From: CAYLLN01 sp964384375
GTDB taxonomy: Bacteria > Planctomycetota > Planctomycetia > Pirellulales > Pirellulaceae
Assembly: GCA_964384375.1 (NCBI GenBank)
Contig: CAYLLN010000011.1
Coordinates: 1-64,000, forward strand
Direction: 5' to 3'
Length of the DNA: 64,000 bases
Shown here: positions 23,747 through 32,428 of the stretch, piece after piece
Position numbering within the stretch: position 1 is the first letter of the stretch
How the letters are laid out: every line of letters starts with the position of its first letter
Position numbers and translations under genes: made by a program
Notes under the pieces: model-generated
Databases searched by the model: none
The model's input: only the letters and a program-made list of their open reading frames with translations
What the model was told of the DNA's origin: nothing

Positions 23747-24697
23747 TTACGTCAATCCCAGCACTTTGCGTGCATTCTCGCGAAACACTTTTGCTTTGAC
23801 TTCAGCCGGCAAGTCGGTCAGGGTCTGCTCGAAGAGTTCGAATTGCGGCACGACTTGCTCCGGGGCCAGGTAGTCGGTCCCGAACATGATCCGGTCCTGC
23901 CGGCGGATGAGAAACTCGCGGCCGAAGGCCAGATCTCGGCTGATGGCGCCAGCGCCGCTGCCGGCGGAGAGGTCGCCGAAGAGATTCGCGTGCTTCTCCA
24001 TCAGCGCGTCGATCGCGCCGCCGGGAGCAACTTTCGTCTTCGGATAGCCGCCGAGGCCCGCCTTGGTGACGTCGCCGCTGATCGACGCCCACCAGCCGGG
24101 GCCGTGGCCGATGAACGTGCAGCCCGGATGCTCGGCCAGCGCCTTGGCCAGGCCGGGGAGCCCTGGCTCGTCCATGTTCCGCTGATTGTCGATGTGAAAC
24201 AGCAGCGGCAGCTTGAGTTCGGCACACGCGGCATAGAGGGCCATATTCCGCGGGTCGGCGAATTCGACGCCCGGCTTGTGCTCGCCGAACCCCTTGGCTC
24301 CGGCATCGACGTACTTCTGCAGCATCGCGACGAGCCCCTTGTGCCCGCCCGTGTAGCTCGTTCGCGGGTCGATGCAGCAAAACGGAATGAGCCGGTCGTG
24401 AAACGGCTTGGTTTGAGCCAGCACGTAGTCGGTTGTCAGCAAGTAGCTCGACGATTCGGGCGAAACGAGCGGCAAAACGACAGCCTGAGCGATCCGCTTC
24501 GCGTCCATCCACCGCAGGAGATCCTCGGCGGTGAGTGGCACCGTCGTGTTCCATGTCTGGCCGAGATGCGTGTGCATATCGACATAGTCACCGGACGGAA
24601 ATTCTGCTTTCGCACGGCGCGGCAGGGAGGCGGCGACAAGGCCGGCGGTGGTGGTGGCAACGAAGGCGCGGCGGGAGCCTGCGGGATAGTGACGCAT
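23747..24697 (-). CDS. Tat-exported amidohydrolase (TIM-barrel, amidohydrolase_2 type)
   Basis: 316 residues. A twin-arginine signal (SRRAFVATTTAGLVAASL) precedes a TIM barrel with the metal motif YVDMHTHLGQTW. ARGFGEHKPGVEF-like (GAKGFGEHKPG) and LLFHIDNQRNMDEPG follow, then FIGHGPGWWASISGD and the terminal MFGTDYLAPE with the metal or general-base Asp. This is the amidohydrolase_2 layout (ACMSD-like decarboxylases and lactonases). The substrate is unknown. GGAGGAGG before the ATG at 24697 sets the start. It is immediately upstream of the ceramidase-like gene. Confidence 0.9.
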   Translation of the reverse strand: MRHYPAGSRRAFVATTTAGLVAASLPRRAKAEFPSGDYVDMHTHLGQTWNTTVPLTAEDLLRWMDAKRIAQAVVLPLVSPESSSYLLTTDYVLAQTKPFHDRLIPFCCIDPRTSYTGGHKGLVAMLQKYVDAGAKGFGEHKPGVEFADPRNMALYAACAELKLPLLFHIDNQRNMDEPGLPGLAKALAEHPGCTFIGHGPGWWASISGDVTKAGLGGYPKTKVAPGGAIDALMEKHANLFGDLSAGSGAGAISRDLAFGREFLIRRQDRIMFGTDYLAPEQVVPQFELFEQTLTDLPAEVKAKVFRENARKVLGLT

Positions 24698-24750
24698 TGA
24701 AAATTCCTCCTCCGAAGTCGCGCTTACTCTACACAAGCCGGACGCACAAA

Positions 24751-24860
24751 GTAGGCCCCCGACTCCGTCGGGGCCAGATGCTGCACACGACGGCGCGTTG
24801 GGGTCATTCGCTATGCGAAGCTGGTCTGCACTTCTGGCCCTCGCGGAGCGAGTGGCCTAC
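24751..24860. repeat. Long inverted repeat with a hairpin in each arm
   Basis: The left arm (24751-24785) reads GTAGGCC, the hairpin CCCGACTCCGTCGGG, then GCCAGATGCTGCA. The right arm (24826-24860) is its imperfect reverse complement with a different inner hairpin (CTCGCGGAGCGAG). Arm length is 35 bp with a 40-bp loop that itself has TTCGC-tat-GCGAA. It fills the gap between two leftward genes and touches the stop codon of 24860-25807. Confidence 0.92.
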
Positions 24861-25807
24861 TATCCCGGCAACACCTCGTGCAACAGCGGCTGGCGGGCGA
24901 GTCCGCGGAGCAGGTTCTCGACGGAAATCTCGGCCATCTTCTGCCGCGTTTGTTCGGTGGCGCTTCCCAGGTGCGGGGCAATCGTCAGATTGTCGCACGC
25001 GAGGAGCGGATGGCCGCGTGGCAGCGGTTCGGGATCGGTCACGTCCACCGCGGCAGCATAGATGCGGCGGGTTTGCAGCGCCTCGGTCAGAGCCGCCGTA
25101 TCGACGACCGGTCCCCGCGCAACGTTCACCAGGATCGTCGTGGGCTTCATTTGAGCGAAGGCGGCTGCGCCAATCAGTCCCTTGGTCGCGTCGGTGAGCG
25201 GGCAAGTGAGCACGACGAAGTCGGACTGGGCGAGCAATTCAGCAAGCGGAACGTATTTCGCGCCGAGCGATGCTTCGGCTGCTTCATCCCGCCGGCGATT
25301 GTGATACAGGACGCGCATGTCGAACCCGGCGGCCCGTTTAGCTACTTGGCGGCCGATTCGCCCCAGGCCCAGGATGCCGATCGTCTGCCCGTGAATCTCG
25401 CGGCCGAGCATGTAGCCCGGATCGTAGTGCGTGAACTGTGGCGAGCGGGCGTAGCGGTCCCCTTCGACAAGCCGGCGAGCCGCAGCCAATAGCAGGCAAA
25501 ACGCCATGTCGGCCGTCGCACCGTCAAGAATGCCCGGCGTATTGCCGACGGGAATGCCGCGAGCCGCCGCCTGGCCGAGGCGAATGTGATCGACGCCGAC
25601 GCCGTAATTGCTGATGACTCGGAGGGCCGGCAGACGGTCCATCAGCGAGCCATCGACGAGCGGATGACCGTAGGTGTAAAGGGCGACGACATCGTCCCGC
25701 TTGGCCTCCTGAATTGCCGACCAGGGGAGTATCTCGACCTTGCCTGCCAGTAGCAACACAATCGCGGGTGCGAGGGGCGTATCGGCAATCACGCGAGGTA
25801 GGGACAT
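24860..25807 (-). CDS. D-isomer-specific 2-hydroxyacid dehydrogenase (glyoxylate/hydroxypyruvate reductase-like)
   Basis: 315 residues. The substrate domain has NYGVGVDHIRLGQAAARGIP, followed by NTPGILDGATADMAF. The NAD-binding domain has GLGRIGRQVAKRAAGFDMRV. The catalytic triad is visible as the Arg in LVNVARGPVVD, the Glu in DVTDPEPLP and the His in APHLGSATEQ. The closest family description is glyoxylate/hydroxypyruvate reductase or phosphoglycerate-type dehydrogenase; the exact 2-hydroxyacid cannot be told. I chose the ATG at 25807 because the open frame upstream (TTG at 25828) is made of the AACTTGAAACC repeat. Confidence 0.93.
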   Translation of the reverse strand: MSLPRVIADTPLAPAIVLLLAGKVEILPWSAIQEAKRDDVVALYTYGHPLVDGSLMDRLPALRVISNYGVGVDHIRLGQAAARGIPVGNTPGILDGATADMAFCLLLAAARRLVEGDRYARSPQFTHYDPGYMLGREIHGQTIGILGLGRIGRQVAKRAAGFDMRVLYHNRRRDEAAEASLGAKYVPLAELLAQSDFVVLTCPLTDATKGLIGAAAFAQMKPTTILVNVARGPVVDTAALTEALQTRRIYAAAVDVTDPEPLPRGHPLLACDNLTIAPHLGSATEQTRQKMAEISVENLLRGLARQPLLHEVLPG

Positions 25808-25810
25808 GAT

Positions 25811-25845
25811 CAAAACTTGAAACCTCAAACTTGGAACCTGGAACG
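25811..25845. repeat. AACTTGAAACCTC / AACTTGGAACCTGG repeat
   Basis: Degenerate units of about 8-10 bases lie directly upstream of the dehydrogenase start. They are the same family as 18625-18658 and 57087-57110. Confidence 0.85.
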
Positions 25846-25910
25846 GGACGTTCCGATCATAGCGGAGTGATCGGGGCAGATGGTTTCGTCAGGTTAATCG
25901 CCAAATAGTT

Positions 25911-25933
25911 GTCCAAACAATAATTGTCTTGAC
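25911..25933. promoter_or_regulatory. Operator-like dyad over the -35 of the halogenase promoter
   Basis: A 23-bp imperfect palindrome with pattern GTCnAnACAATnATTGTnTnGAC has the perfect core ACAATAATTGT (25917-25927). It overlaps the -35 hexamer at 25929-25934. The size and AT-rich core suit a homodimeric repressor such as MarR or TetR type (inference). Confidence 0.5.
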
Positions 25934-25957
25934 AGGTATTTGCCGATTTCCTACAGT
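25929..25957 (+). promoter_or_regulatory. Sigma-70 type promoter of the FAD halogenase-like gene
   Basis: A perfect TTGACA (25929-25934), a 17-bp spacer and TACAGT (25952-25957, 4/6). Start near 25964, leader about 39 bases. It is the best-formed housekeeping promoter I found in the window. Confidence 0.62.
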
Positions 25958-26002
25958 AGCGGGGAGAACATTGCATCCTTTTCGCTTGCGTGAGGCTTCA
26001 CG

Positions 26003-27271
26003 ATGCGCTTTGCCAGCTACAGTCCCGTGGTCGTCATCGGTGGCGGCCCTTCCGGTTCCACGGCCGCCACGCTGATCGCCCAGCAAGGGCATCAGGTGCA
26101 ACTCTTCGAGCGCGAGCATCATCCGCGGTTTCACATCGGCGAGTCGCTGATTCCCGAAACCTATTGGGTGCTGAAGCGGCTCAACATGCTGCCGAAGATG
26201 CAGCGGAGCCACTTCGTCAAAAAGTACAGCGTGCAATTCGTCAATCAGCACGGCCGGCTCTCTGAGCCGTTTTACTTCTGGGACAACAAACCGCACGAGT
26301 GCTCGCAGACGTGGCAAGTCCGGCGGAGCGAGTTCGACCACCTGATGATCGAGAACGCCCGCGAGCACGGCGTGAAGGTCTTTGAGGGGACGCGCGTGCT
26401 GGAGGTATTGTGGGACGGCGAGCGGGCCGTCGGCGTGAAGGTGCAAGACGAGGACGGCACGGTCGGCGAAGTGCGGGCCGATGTGGTCGTCGATGCCAGC
26501 GGCCAAAGCTCGATGATCATGAGCCGGCTGAACCTCCGCGAGTGGGACCCGGTGTTGCGGAAGGCGGCCTTGTGGACGTATTGGGAAGGGGCCTATCGCG
26601 ACATCGGACGCGACGAAGGGGCGACAATGGTCCTGCAAACCGAGGGCAAGCAGGGCTGGTTCTGGTATATCCCGCTGCACGACAACATCCTGAGCGTCGG
26701 CGTCGTAGCGTCTTACGAGTACCTGTTCAAGAATCGGGACACGACCGACTACGAAACGATCTACAACGAGGAAGTCGCCCGCTGCCCCGAGGTCGCCCGC
26801 CGCATCGCTCCGGCCAAGCGGGTGACGCAATTCTTCGCCCAGAAGGAATACTCGTACCGCAGCAAGCAAGCCGCCGGCGACGGCTGGGTGCTGGTCGGCG
26901 ACGCCTTCGGCTTTCTCGATCCGCTCTATTCGTCTGGCGTGCTGTTGGCGCTCAAGTCCGGTTCGCTCGCAGCCGACGCCGTTGCCGAGGGGCTTGGAAA
27001 GGGAGACACGAGCGGCGCACAGCTCGGGAAGTGGGAAGGGGAATATGTCCGCGGCATGGAGCGGATGCGGCGGCTGGTCTGTGCCTATTACGACGGGTTC
27101 AGCTTTGGCCGATTCGTGAAACGCCATCCGCACAAGAAGGGTGCCGTCACGGATCTGCTCATCGGCGATCTCTTCCGCGAAGAGCTGGACGAAGTCTTCC
27201 AACTCATGGACGAAATGAACGCCGAGGCGGGAGCGTTCGAGGAGCCAGCGGTGGCGGGGACTGCTTCGTAG
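26003..27271 (+). CDS. FAD-dependent halogenase / flavoprotein monooxygenase-like protein
   Basis: 422 residues. The FAD-binding start is VVVIGGGPSGSTAATLIAQQ (Gly13-Gly18). HIGESLIPETYWVLKRL follows, then WQVRRSEFDHLMIENAREHG. The halogenase-type GWFWYIPL (GWxWxIP pattern, 218-224) and the second FAD motif GWVLVGDAFGFLDPLYSSGV complete it. The GWxWxIP motif separates tryptophan-halogenase-like enzymes from ordinary monooxygenases, so halide chemistry or a related role is likely. Geranylgeranyl-reductase-like relatives also carry similar motifs, so substrate and halogenation are not proven. GAGG precedes the ATG. A promoter with an overlapping operator-like dyad stands 40 bases upstream, which suggests regulated expression. 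Confidence 0.87.
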   Translation: MRFASYSPVVVIGGGPSGSTAATLIAQQGHQVQLFEREHHPRFHIGESLIPETYWVLKRLNMLPKMQRSHFVKKYSVQFVNQHGRLSEPFYFWDNKPHECSQTWQVRRSEFDHLMIENAREHGVKVFEGTRVLEVLWDGERAVGVKVQDEDGTVGEVRADVVVDASGQSSMIMSRLNLREWDPVLRKAALWTYWEGAYRDIGRDEGATMVLQTEGKQGWFWYIPLHDNILSVGVVASYEYLFKNRDTTDYETIYNEEVARCPEVARRIAPAKRVTQFFAQKEYSYRSKQAAGDGWVLVGDAFGFLDPLYSSGVLLALKSGSLAADAVAEGLGKGDTSGAQLGKWEGEYVRGMERMRRLVCAYYDGFSFGRFVKRHPHKKGAVTDLLIGDLFREELDEVFQLMDEMNAEAGAFEEPAVAGTAS

Positions 27272-27299
27272 GCGTCATGGCTTCTGTCGGCCACGGCGA

Positions 27300-27328
27300 T
27301 TGCCTGGCTCTCAGTATAAGTGTACAAT
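27300..27328 (+). promoter_or_regulatory. Candidate promoter upstream of 27589
   Basis: TTGCCT (27300-27305), a 17-bp spacer and TACAAT (27323-27328) match the consensus 4/6 and 5/6. Start would be near 27335. Confidence 0.5.
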
Positions 27329-27339
27329 TTGGCACACTT
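27318..27339. promoter_or_regulatory. Operator-like dyad over the -10
   Basis: AAGTGT, ten bases, ACACTT is an imperfect 22-bp palindrome (8 of 11 pairs match) covering the -10 hexamer of the 27300 promoter and its start point, a usual repressor position. Confidence 0.45.
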
Positions 27340-27588
27340 CTTGCATGACCTTTCCTGGTTCGTCACTTACTGCCAATTTGGCCGGGCCCGACGAACCTGC
27401 ATGCAAAGATACGAGGCATGGAATTCTGGCAAGCGGCAGGGCTGCCAGTCATAGAATTCATACTTGCCTTGCTGTGAGCAGGATCGGAGAAATGGCGTAA
27501 GTGGCTTGCCGGAAACAGGTTGTGTAATATGCATGACCGATGCGGCGCAAGACAAAGTGCAAAGTGTTATTCCCGGAGTCGTCCTCCC

Positions 27589-29610
27589 ATGAGCAAATTG
27601 CGACATTGCACATGGACGTTCTTGTGGTTGGTGGCCGTGGGTGGACTCACCGCCCAAGAGACTGTCAAGCCGACCAACGTTTTCGACCAGCCCCGCATTG
27701 CCGCCGGTTCCAATCAAACCGCGGACGCGATACGCCCGCTGTTTCAAAAGCAGCGGTATGCGGACGCGGAGAAGTTGCTGCTCGAAGCCACGGCCAAGAA
27801 CAGTTCCGCGGCAGTCAACTTTTACAATCTCGCCTGTGCTCAGGCCCGGCAGGGTAAGACGGAAGCAGCTTTGGCGAGCCTGGCGACGGCAGCCGAGAAA
27901 GGCTTTTGGCAGGCGGCGCTGCTCAAGGACGACGCGGACCTAGCCAGCCTGCGTGGCGAGGAAAGCTATCAGGCGATCGTCCGGAGCGTCGAGCGACAGG
28001 CGGCCGAACACGCTGCCAAGTCGCCCACACCGCGGTTGGTCGAGAACGGCGTCGCCACCGTCGGCACGGACAACACGGTTTGGAACGAAGGGCAGGATTT
28101 GTTTCTTTCCGCCTTTCGCCTGGCTGACGACGATCCGCGCAAGAGGGCGTCGGCAGTCGAAGGACACGACCAAGCCGGCGAACTCATTCGCGAGTGGCAG
28201 AAGGAAGGGACGGCGGCCGGACTCTTTGGCATTCTGTACGACAATCACGACCGCGATCACAGCGACCTGCCCGTCAAGCAGTTCCCGCAACTCACGACGG
28301 TTGAATACTGCGACGAGGCGAAGGGGATCACGCTCGATCACGGCTCTCAGTTTCGCCTGCTCTTCAATCTGCCGACGTTCGGCAATTCATCCACCGCGCT
28401 CACTGCGGGGCCGTTTTGGCGGAGTCAAATGCGGCTCGCACAAGTGAACGGCCGAGCGATCGCGCTCCAGTATCAGCAGTACGCGAACAACCACCTCTAC
28501 TTCTATCCCGAGCATCGTGACTACGATCCGGGTCGCAACGGGAAGGACGACGGCTACGGCGACGTTTATCCCGCCAACACGCCGTATGTCATCACGAGCC
28601 AGGGTTCCTCCGGCTCTGATCAGCCGTTTCTGCATGCCGTCGCCTGCACGCTCGCCGCCTTCCAGCCGGCGACGCAGCGAAAGCTCATCGAAACAAAGCT
28701 CCTCGCGCCGACCGTGCAGATGGTCTTTCGCCGGTCGAACAAGCAAGTGGCGAGCGACGCGGACTATCTCACCGGAAAGGCTCATCCGCCGGTTTTTCAG
28801 GGGGAGCAACTCGATGTGGAACGAATGGTCCGCCTGGCACACGAAATTCCCGCCGACCGAGTGCCGCCGATGATCCAGTTACAGGTGATCGACGAAGACA
28901 AACCGCAGGTCGGCATCGACTACTTTGAAGTCGGCTCTGCCGAGGCGCTCTTCGACACGCCGGCGGCCATCGCCCGCGTCTATCGCACGACGGCTCGCGA
29001 GCGGCGGATGGTGGTAACGGCCGCGACGAGCTACGACGCAAACGATCGGCCGCTCACCTACCACTGGTCCGTGCTGCAAGGGCGACCTGCCGACGTGAGC
29101 ATTCACCCGCTCAAAGACGACGGCTCGCTCGTGGAGATTCGCGTCCGCTGGCACGAGCGGTTTCCGATCGCGGCGGGGTCGAAGATGGAAACAAACCGTA
29201 TCGACATTGGCGCGTTTGTGCATAACGGTTCGTACTACTCCGCTCCGGGAATCGTCAGCGTCGTTTGCCTCGACAGCGAGACGCGGAAATATAGTGCCGC
29301 GGGGCAGATCGAAGCAGTCGAATATCGCTCGCACGCCGGCGGCGGGAACTATGCCGATCCGGCCATTCACACACCGCGCGACTGGCGCGACGAATACCAC
29401 TATGACGAGGCCGGACAGCGAACTGGCTGGACGCGCATCCGGGGCGAGGCTCGCGAGGAATTCACCACCGATGGCCAGTTGATTGTAGAGCGTGACGCCG
29501 CCGGGAAGCCGCTCAAGACGAGCCGCGTGATCTACCGGGCGAAGCAGGACAAACCGAATCAGGCCACAACGCTCGAGCAAGTCATCGAGCCGGAACCAAA
29601 ACGTGACTGA
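27589..29610 (+). CDS. Large secreted protein, TPR-like N-terminus, unknown function
   Basis: 673 residues with a signal peptide (about 1-22, cleavage near LTAQE). Residues about 40-135 look like one or two TPR units (YADAEKLLLEATAKNSSAAV, then FYNLACAQARQGKTEAALAS). A large mixed domain follows with aromatic and acidic motifs (QYQQYANNHLYFYPEHRDYD, VYPANTPYVITSQGSSGSDQ). A beta-rich part (VVTAATSYDANDRPLTYHWS) resembles an immunoglobulin/PKD-like module, and the C-terminal DEYHYDEAGQRTGWTRIRGE resembles a YD-repeat unit. No enzyme family is recognised. The ATG at 27589 starts the signal peptide; the frame is open 69 bases earlier without a signal. It has its own promoter and dyad upstream. 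Confidence 0.8.
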   Translation: MSKLRHCTWTFLWLVAVGGLTAQETVKPTNVFDQPRIAAGSNQTADAIRPLFQKQRYADAEKLLLEATAKNSSAAVNFYNLACAQARQGKTEAALASLATAAEKGFWQAALLKDDADLASLRGEESYQAIVRSVERQAAEHAAKSPTPRLVENGVATVGTDNTVWNEGQDLFLSAFRLADDDPRKRASAVEGHDQAGELIREWQKEGTAAGLFGILYDNHDRDHSDLPVKQFPQLTTVEYCDEAKGITLDHGSQFRLLFNLPTFGNSSTALTAGPFWRSQMRLAQVNGRAIALQYQQYANNHLYFYPEHRDYDPGRNGKDDGYGDVYPANTPYVITSQGSSGSDQPFLHAVACTLAAFQPATQRKLIETKLLAPTVQMVFRRSNKQVASDADYLTGKAHPPVFQGEQLDVERMVRLAHEIPADRVPPMIQLQVIDEDKPQVGIDYFEVGSAEALFDTPAAIARVYRTTARERRMVVTAATSYDANDRPLTYHWSVLQGRPADVSIHPLKDDGSLVEIRVRWHERFPIAAGSKMETNRIDIGAFVHNGSYYSAPGIVSVVCLDSETRKYSAAGQIEAVEYRSHAGGGNYADPAIHTPRDWRDEYHYDEAGQRTGWTRIRGEAREEFTTDGQLIVERDAAGKPLKTSRVIYRAKQDKPNQATTLEQVIEPEPKRD

Positions 29611-29613
29611 TCG

Positions 29614-30747
29614 TCAGTTCCCTGCCGCTGCGCCAAGCATCGAGATTGCCACAAACCCCGCACACAGAAGCATCATCGCGCCAAACGGCAGGAGGACGGC
29701 GAGCGCCGCCTTTCCGGTTGGGATTTCGTGCGCCTTGGCCAGGCCAGTGATAAGGATGACGATGATCCACACCAAGTGGATGAGGCCGCCGAGGTAAGGA
29801 ATGAGCCCAAGCAGCATTCCAATTGGTGCGGTTCCTCCCTGCGCAAAGCTGACCACACGAAACGTCGTCTCAAACCCTTGTCGTGCTCCGCCAACGAGCA
29901 ACAGGCAGCCATGGTAGATGGCCGCTGCGATGAGCGCACCAATAGTTGCCACGAGCACGACATAGATCACCAGGCCGACGATGATGGCCAGCACCACGCC
30001 GACGCCGACTCCCGCGCCGATTGCCGCGCCCCCTTCGTTCCCGGCGCCGATGGCGATGATGATCGCAAGGGGAATGAGTAGGCAGGTCGCGAGAGCAACT
30101 GGCATCGCGAGTCCCCAGATCGCGAACATGATCGGTCCGCCGAGGCCGCCGTATTGTTTCATCCGTGTGAAGGCCAGGCTGGGCGAGCCGACGATCATCG
30201 TCATCGTCTCCCACCACGAACCGAAACTTTGTCGCCGGATCTCCCAAGGGAGGCCCGACCGGGGACCATAGGCAGCAGCGCCGTAGCCGATGGCATAGGC
30301 GGCCGTGTAGCCTCCGCCGGGCGAGGCGTAAGGGTTCACCGAGGGGGATTGGAATGTCGGTGCGGGAGCGTTTCCAAACGGCGAAGAAGGCGGGGCGCCT
30401 CCGAAACCACCGTTGCCAAAGGGGTTGGCCGCAGGCGCAGATTGCGAGGGGGCTGGGCGATTACCGGCATTCAAGAACGCAAACGGATCATCGCTCTTGG
30501 CTGGTGCGGGGGATGGTGGAACGAACGACGGCGCTGGGGGAGACGTCGGCGCAGTGCTCTTGCCCGGCAGCGGAGGCGGAGGAGGAGGTGCGGAAGGTGC
30601 AACGCCCGGTTCCGACGAACCTTCGGCTGGCGCGCTGGGGACCTGCATGAGCGCCTGACACTTGGGACAGCGGGCATTCTTGCCGGCACTTTTGTCGGAC
30701 ACACGGAGCAACTGGTTGCACTGTCCGCAGCGGAATTCAATCGTCAT
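29614..30747 (-). CDS. Zinc-ribbon plus Yip1-like membrane protein (paralogue A)
   Basis: 377 residues. An N-terminal zinc ribbon (FRCGQCNQLLRVSDKSAGKN followed by ARCPKC) binds one metal through four Cys. A Pro/Ala/Ser-rich disordered linker (about 40-165) follows. The C-terminal domain has SWWETMTMIVGSPSLAFTRM and five membrane helices typical of the Yip1 superfamily (VVLAIIVGLVIYVVLVATI and others). The gene is followed on the same strand by its paralogue at 30759-32300, only 11 bases away. They share the ribbon, linker and membrane order. The role is unknown; the family is common in Planctomycetes, where proteins of this kind may act in membrane organisation (inference only). Confidence 0.86.
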   Translation of the reverse strand: MTIEFRCGQCNQLLRVSDKSAGKNARCPKCQALMQVPSAPAEGSSEPGVAPSAPPPPPPLPGKSTAPTSPPAPSFVPPSPAPAKSDDPFAFLNAGNRPAPSQSAPAANPFGNGGFGGAPPSSPFGNAPAPTFQSPSVNPYASPGGGYTAAYAIGYGAAAYGPRSGLPWEIRRQSFGSWWETMTMIVGSPSLAFTRMKQYGGLGGPIMFAIWGLAMPVALATCLLIPLAIIIAIGAGNEGGAAIGAGVGVGVVLAIIVGLVIYVVLVATIGALIAAAIYHGCLLLVGGARQGFETTFRVVSFAQGGTAPIGMLLGLIPYLGGLIHLVWIIVILITGLAKAHEIPTGKAALAVLLPFGAMMLLCAGFVAISMLGAAAGN

Positions 30748-30758
30748 AGGAGAGAATG

Positions 30759-32300
30759 CTAAAAGAAGCTTTGCACGAAGGCGAGCAGGCTGCCGAATCC
30801 CGTGAAACTTCCGAAACCGCAACAAATGCAGCACACGAACAACATGGGGAGGAACACGGCAGCCGCGGCCTGGCCGCCAGAGCACTCGTGGGCGCGAGCG
30901 TAACCGTGAATGAGCACGACGAACGTCATGAAGATGCCGATGATCGGGCCAACGATCGGAATCGCGTTGAGCACGGCGACCGACCCCGCGCCGAAACAGA
31001 GCACGCGGTAGGTTGCCTCGTATCCGGCGTTGGCGCCCCCGACCATCATCAGGCAAAGGTGGGCGATGGCGGCGGAGATGAACATGCCGATCGTTCCCGC
31101 AATCACGACACCGACAATGCCACCGACGATCATCACGGCTCCATAAATCAGGAGCGCTTCCCACGGGAACACGCCACCATTGGCCGCCAGGATGATCGCC
31201 TGCATGATCGTCGAGTAAATCCCGGCGGCGATTTGCCCGATCACGCTGCCGATGATGAAAAACCCGAGTGGATTGCCGATGCCGCCGGTGCGGCGCATCC
31301 GCTCGAACGCCTCGGCCGGCGAGCCGAGCACGTCGTTCACCGTGTCGCCGAATGCGTCCATCGACTGCTCGCGCTCCCACATCAGACCGCGGCGATTGTG
31401 GTCGCTGATCTGCGGCCGCTGATAGGCGGGTTGACTGTACGCGGTCGCGACCGGCGAAGAGTACGGATTGAGCGGGGCTCCCATCTGGCTCGGAGGGATG
31501 CCAAGTGGGCTCATCGCCGGCAGACCAGCGAGCGGATCAGTTGAAACCGGCGTGAGCGTGGGGAGCGAACTATTGAGCGGCACGAGGCCAGGGGTCGGCG
31601 CGGCGGGTGCGGGACCCAGAGGCACGAGACCGGGTGTGGAACTTGCCTGCGCGAGTGGGGTGAGTCCCGGCGCGCCATACGACGGAGCCGCAGGGAGCGG
31701 AGTCAAGCCGCCAAAGGGATTCGCAGGAGCATGACCAAACTGTGGAGCGGGACCGAGAGGCGTGAGACCGGGAACGTTGGCTGCGGGAGCGGGCGGGAGT
31801 GGCGTGAGCGTGGGAATGCCGTCGGGCTGTCGCGGCGTCGGCTTGGGTGCAGCTGGACGAGGCTGAGTCTGCGGCTGAGCAAGTGGCTGGAGCGATGGAA
31901 CAGGCGGTGCGTGCTTCGGAGCGGGACTGCCTCCCGGAATCTGCACGACCGACTGGCAACTCGGACATTTCCCCTTTTTGCCGGCAGCGCTGGCTGGCGT
32001 TCGCACGGTCTGCTGACAGTTCGGGCAGGGAAATTCGATCGGACCAGCAGTCGCGGCTTGCGGTGATGCGGAAGGGAGGGGAGTTGCGATCGCCGGCTGA
32101 ACAGCACGAGGCGGCGACGGCGTAGCGGGCGGACTGGGTGCAGTGGCCGGCTTGGGCGGCTGATTCGGCAGAATCGCAACTGCCGGAGCCGGGATCATGA
32201 CGAGCGTGCCACAGTTCGGGCACTTCCCCTTCTTGCCGGCAGCGGCGTCCGGCGTGCGGACCTGCTGGCGGCAGGTCGGGCAGGGGAATTCGATCGGCAT
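30759..32300 (-). CDS. Double zinc-ribbon plus Yip1-like membrane protein (paralogue B)
   Basis: 513 residues. There are two zinc ribbons at about 6-30 (FPCPTCRQQVRTPDAAAGKK, then CPNC) and 92-116 (FPCPNCQQTVRTPASAAGKK, then CPSC). A long Pro/Leu/Thr linker has repeated LTPL and LVPLGPAP units (about 165-300). DAFGDTVNDVLGSPAEAFERM and a five-helix Yip1-like membrane domain follow. The second ribbon looks like a recent internal duplication of the first. It is transcribed upstream of paralogue A in one operon. The ATG at 32300 is chosen because the ribbon starts at residue 2; the upstream open frame is not similar to anything. Confidence 0.86.
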   Translation of the reverse strand: MPIEFPCPTCRQQVRTPDAAAGKKGKCPNCGTLVMIPAPAVAILPNQPPKPATAPSPPATPSPPRAVQPAIATPLPSASPQAATAGPIEFPCPNCQQTVRTPASAAGKKGKCPSCQSVVQIPGGSPAPKHAPPVPSLQPLAQPQTQPRPAAPKPTPRQPDGIPTLTPLPPAPAANVPGLTPLGPAPQFGHAPANPFGGLTPLPAAPSYGAPGLTPLAQASSTPGLVPLGPAPAAPTPGLVPLNSSLPTLTPVSTDPLAGLPAMSPLGIPPSQMGAPLNPYSSPVATAYSQPAYQRPQISDHNRRGLMWEREQSMDAFGDTVNDVLGSPAEAFERMRRTGGIGNPLGFFIIGSVIGQIAAGIYSTIMQAIILAANGGVFPWEALLIYGAVMIVGGIVGVVIAGTIGMFISAAIAHLCLMMVGGANAGYEATYRVLCFGAGSVAVLNAIPIVGPIIGIFMTFVVLIHGYARAHECSGGQAAAAVFLPMLFVCCICCGFGSFTGFGSLLAFVQSFF

Positions 32301-32428
32301 AAATGGAAGGGAGGAAGTTACGTGGGGTGGTATCCGCCGCCAGCGGAGAGTATTCGCCCGGCAGGGCCATATCTTAATTCGCCTGCGAAATGAATGCAGC
32401 GGCAACCACCGAAGCTTCACATTTGCCT

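Larger units (their letters stand above)
27272..27588. other. Intergenic region with promoter and long leader
   Basis: These 317 bp carry the promoter at 27300-27328, a dyad at 27318-27339, and a leader of about 250 bases containing GGCAGGGCTGCC (a small stem) within a GAATTC-flanked stretch. The small reading frames in it look non-coding. A structured regulatory leader is possible but not shown. Confidence 0.45.
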
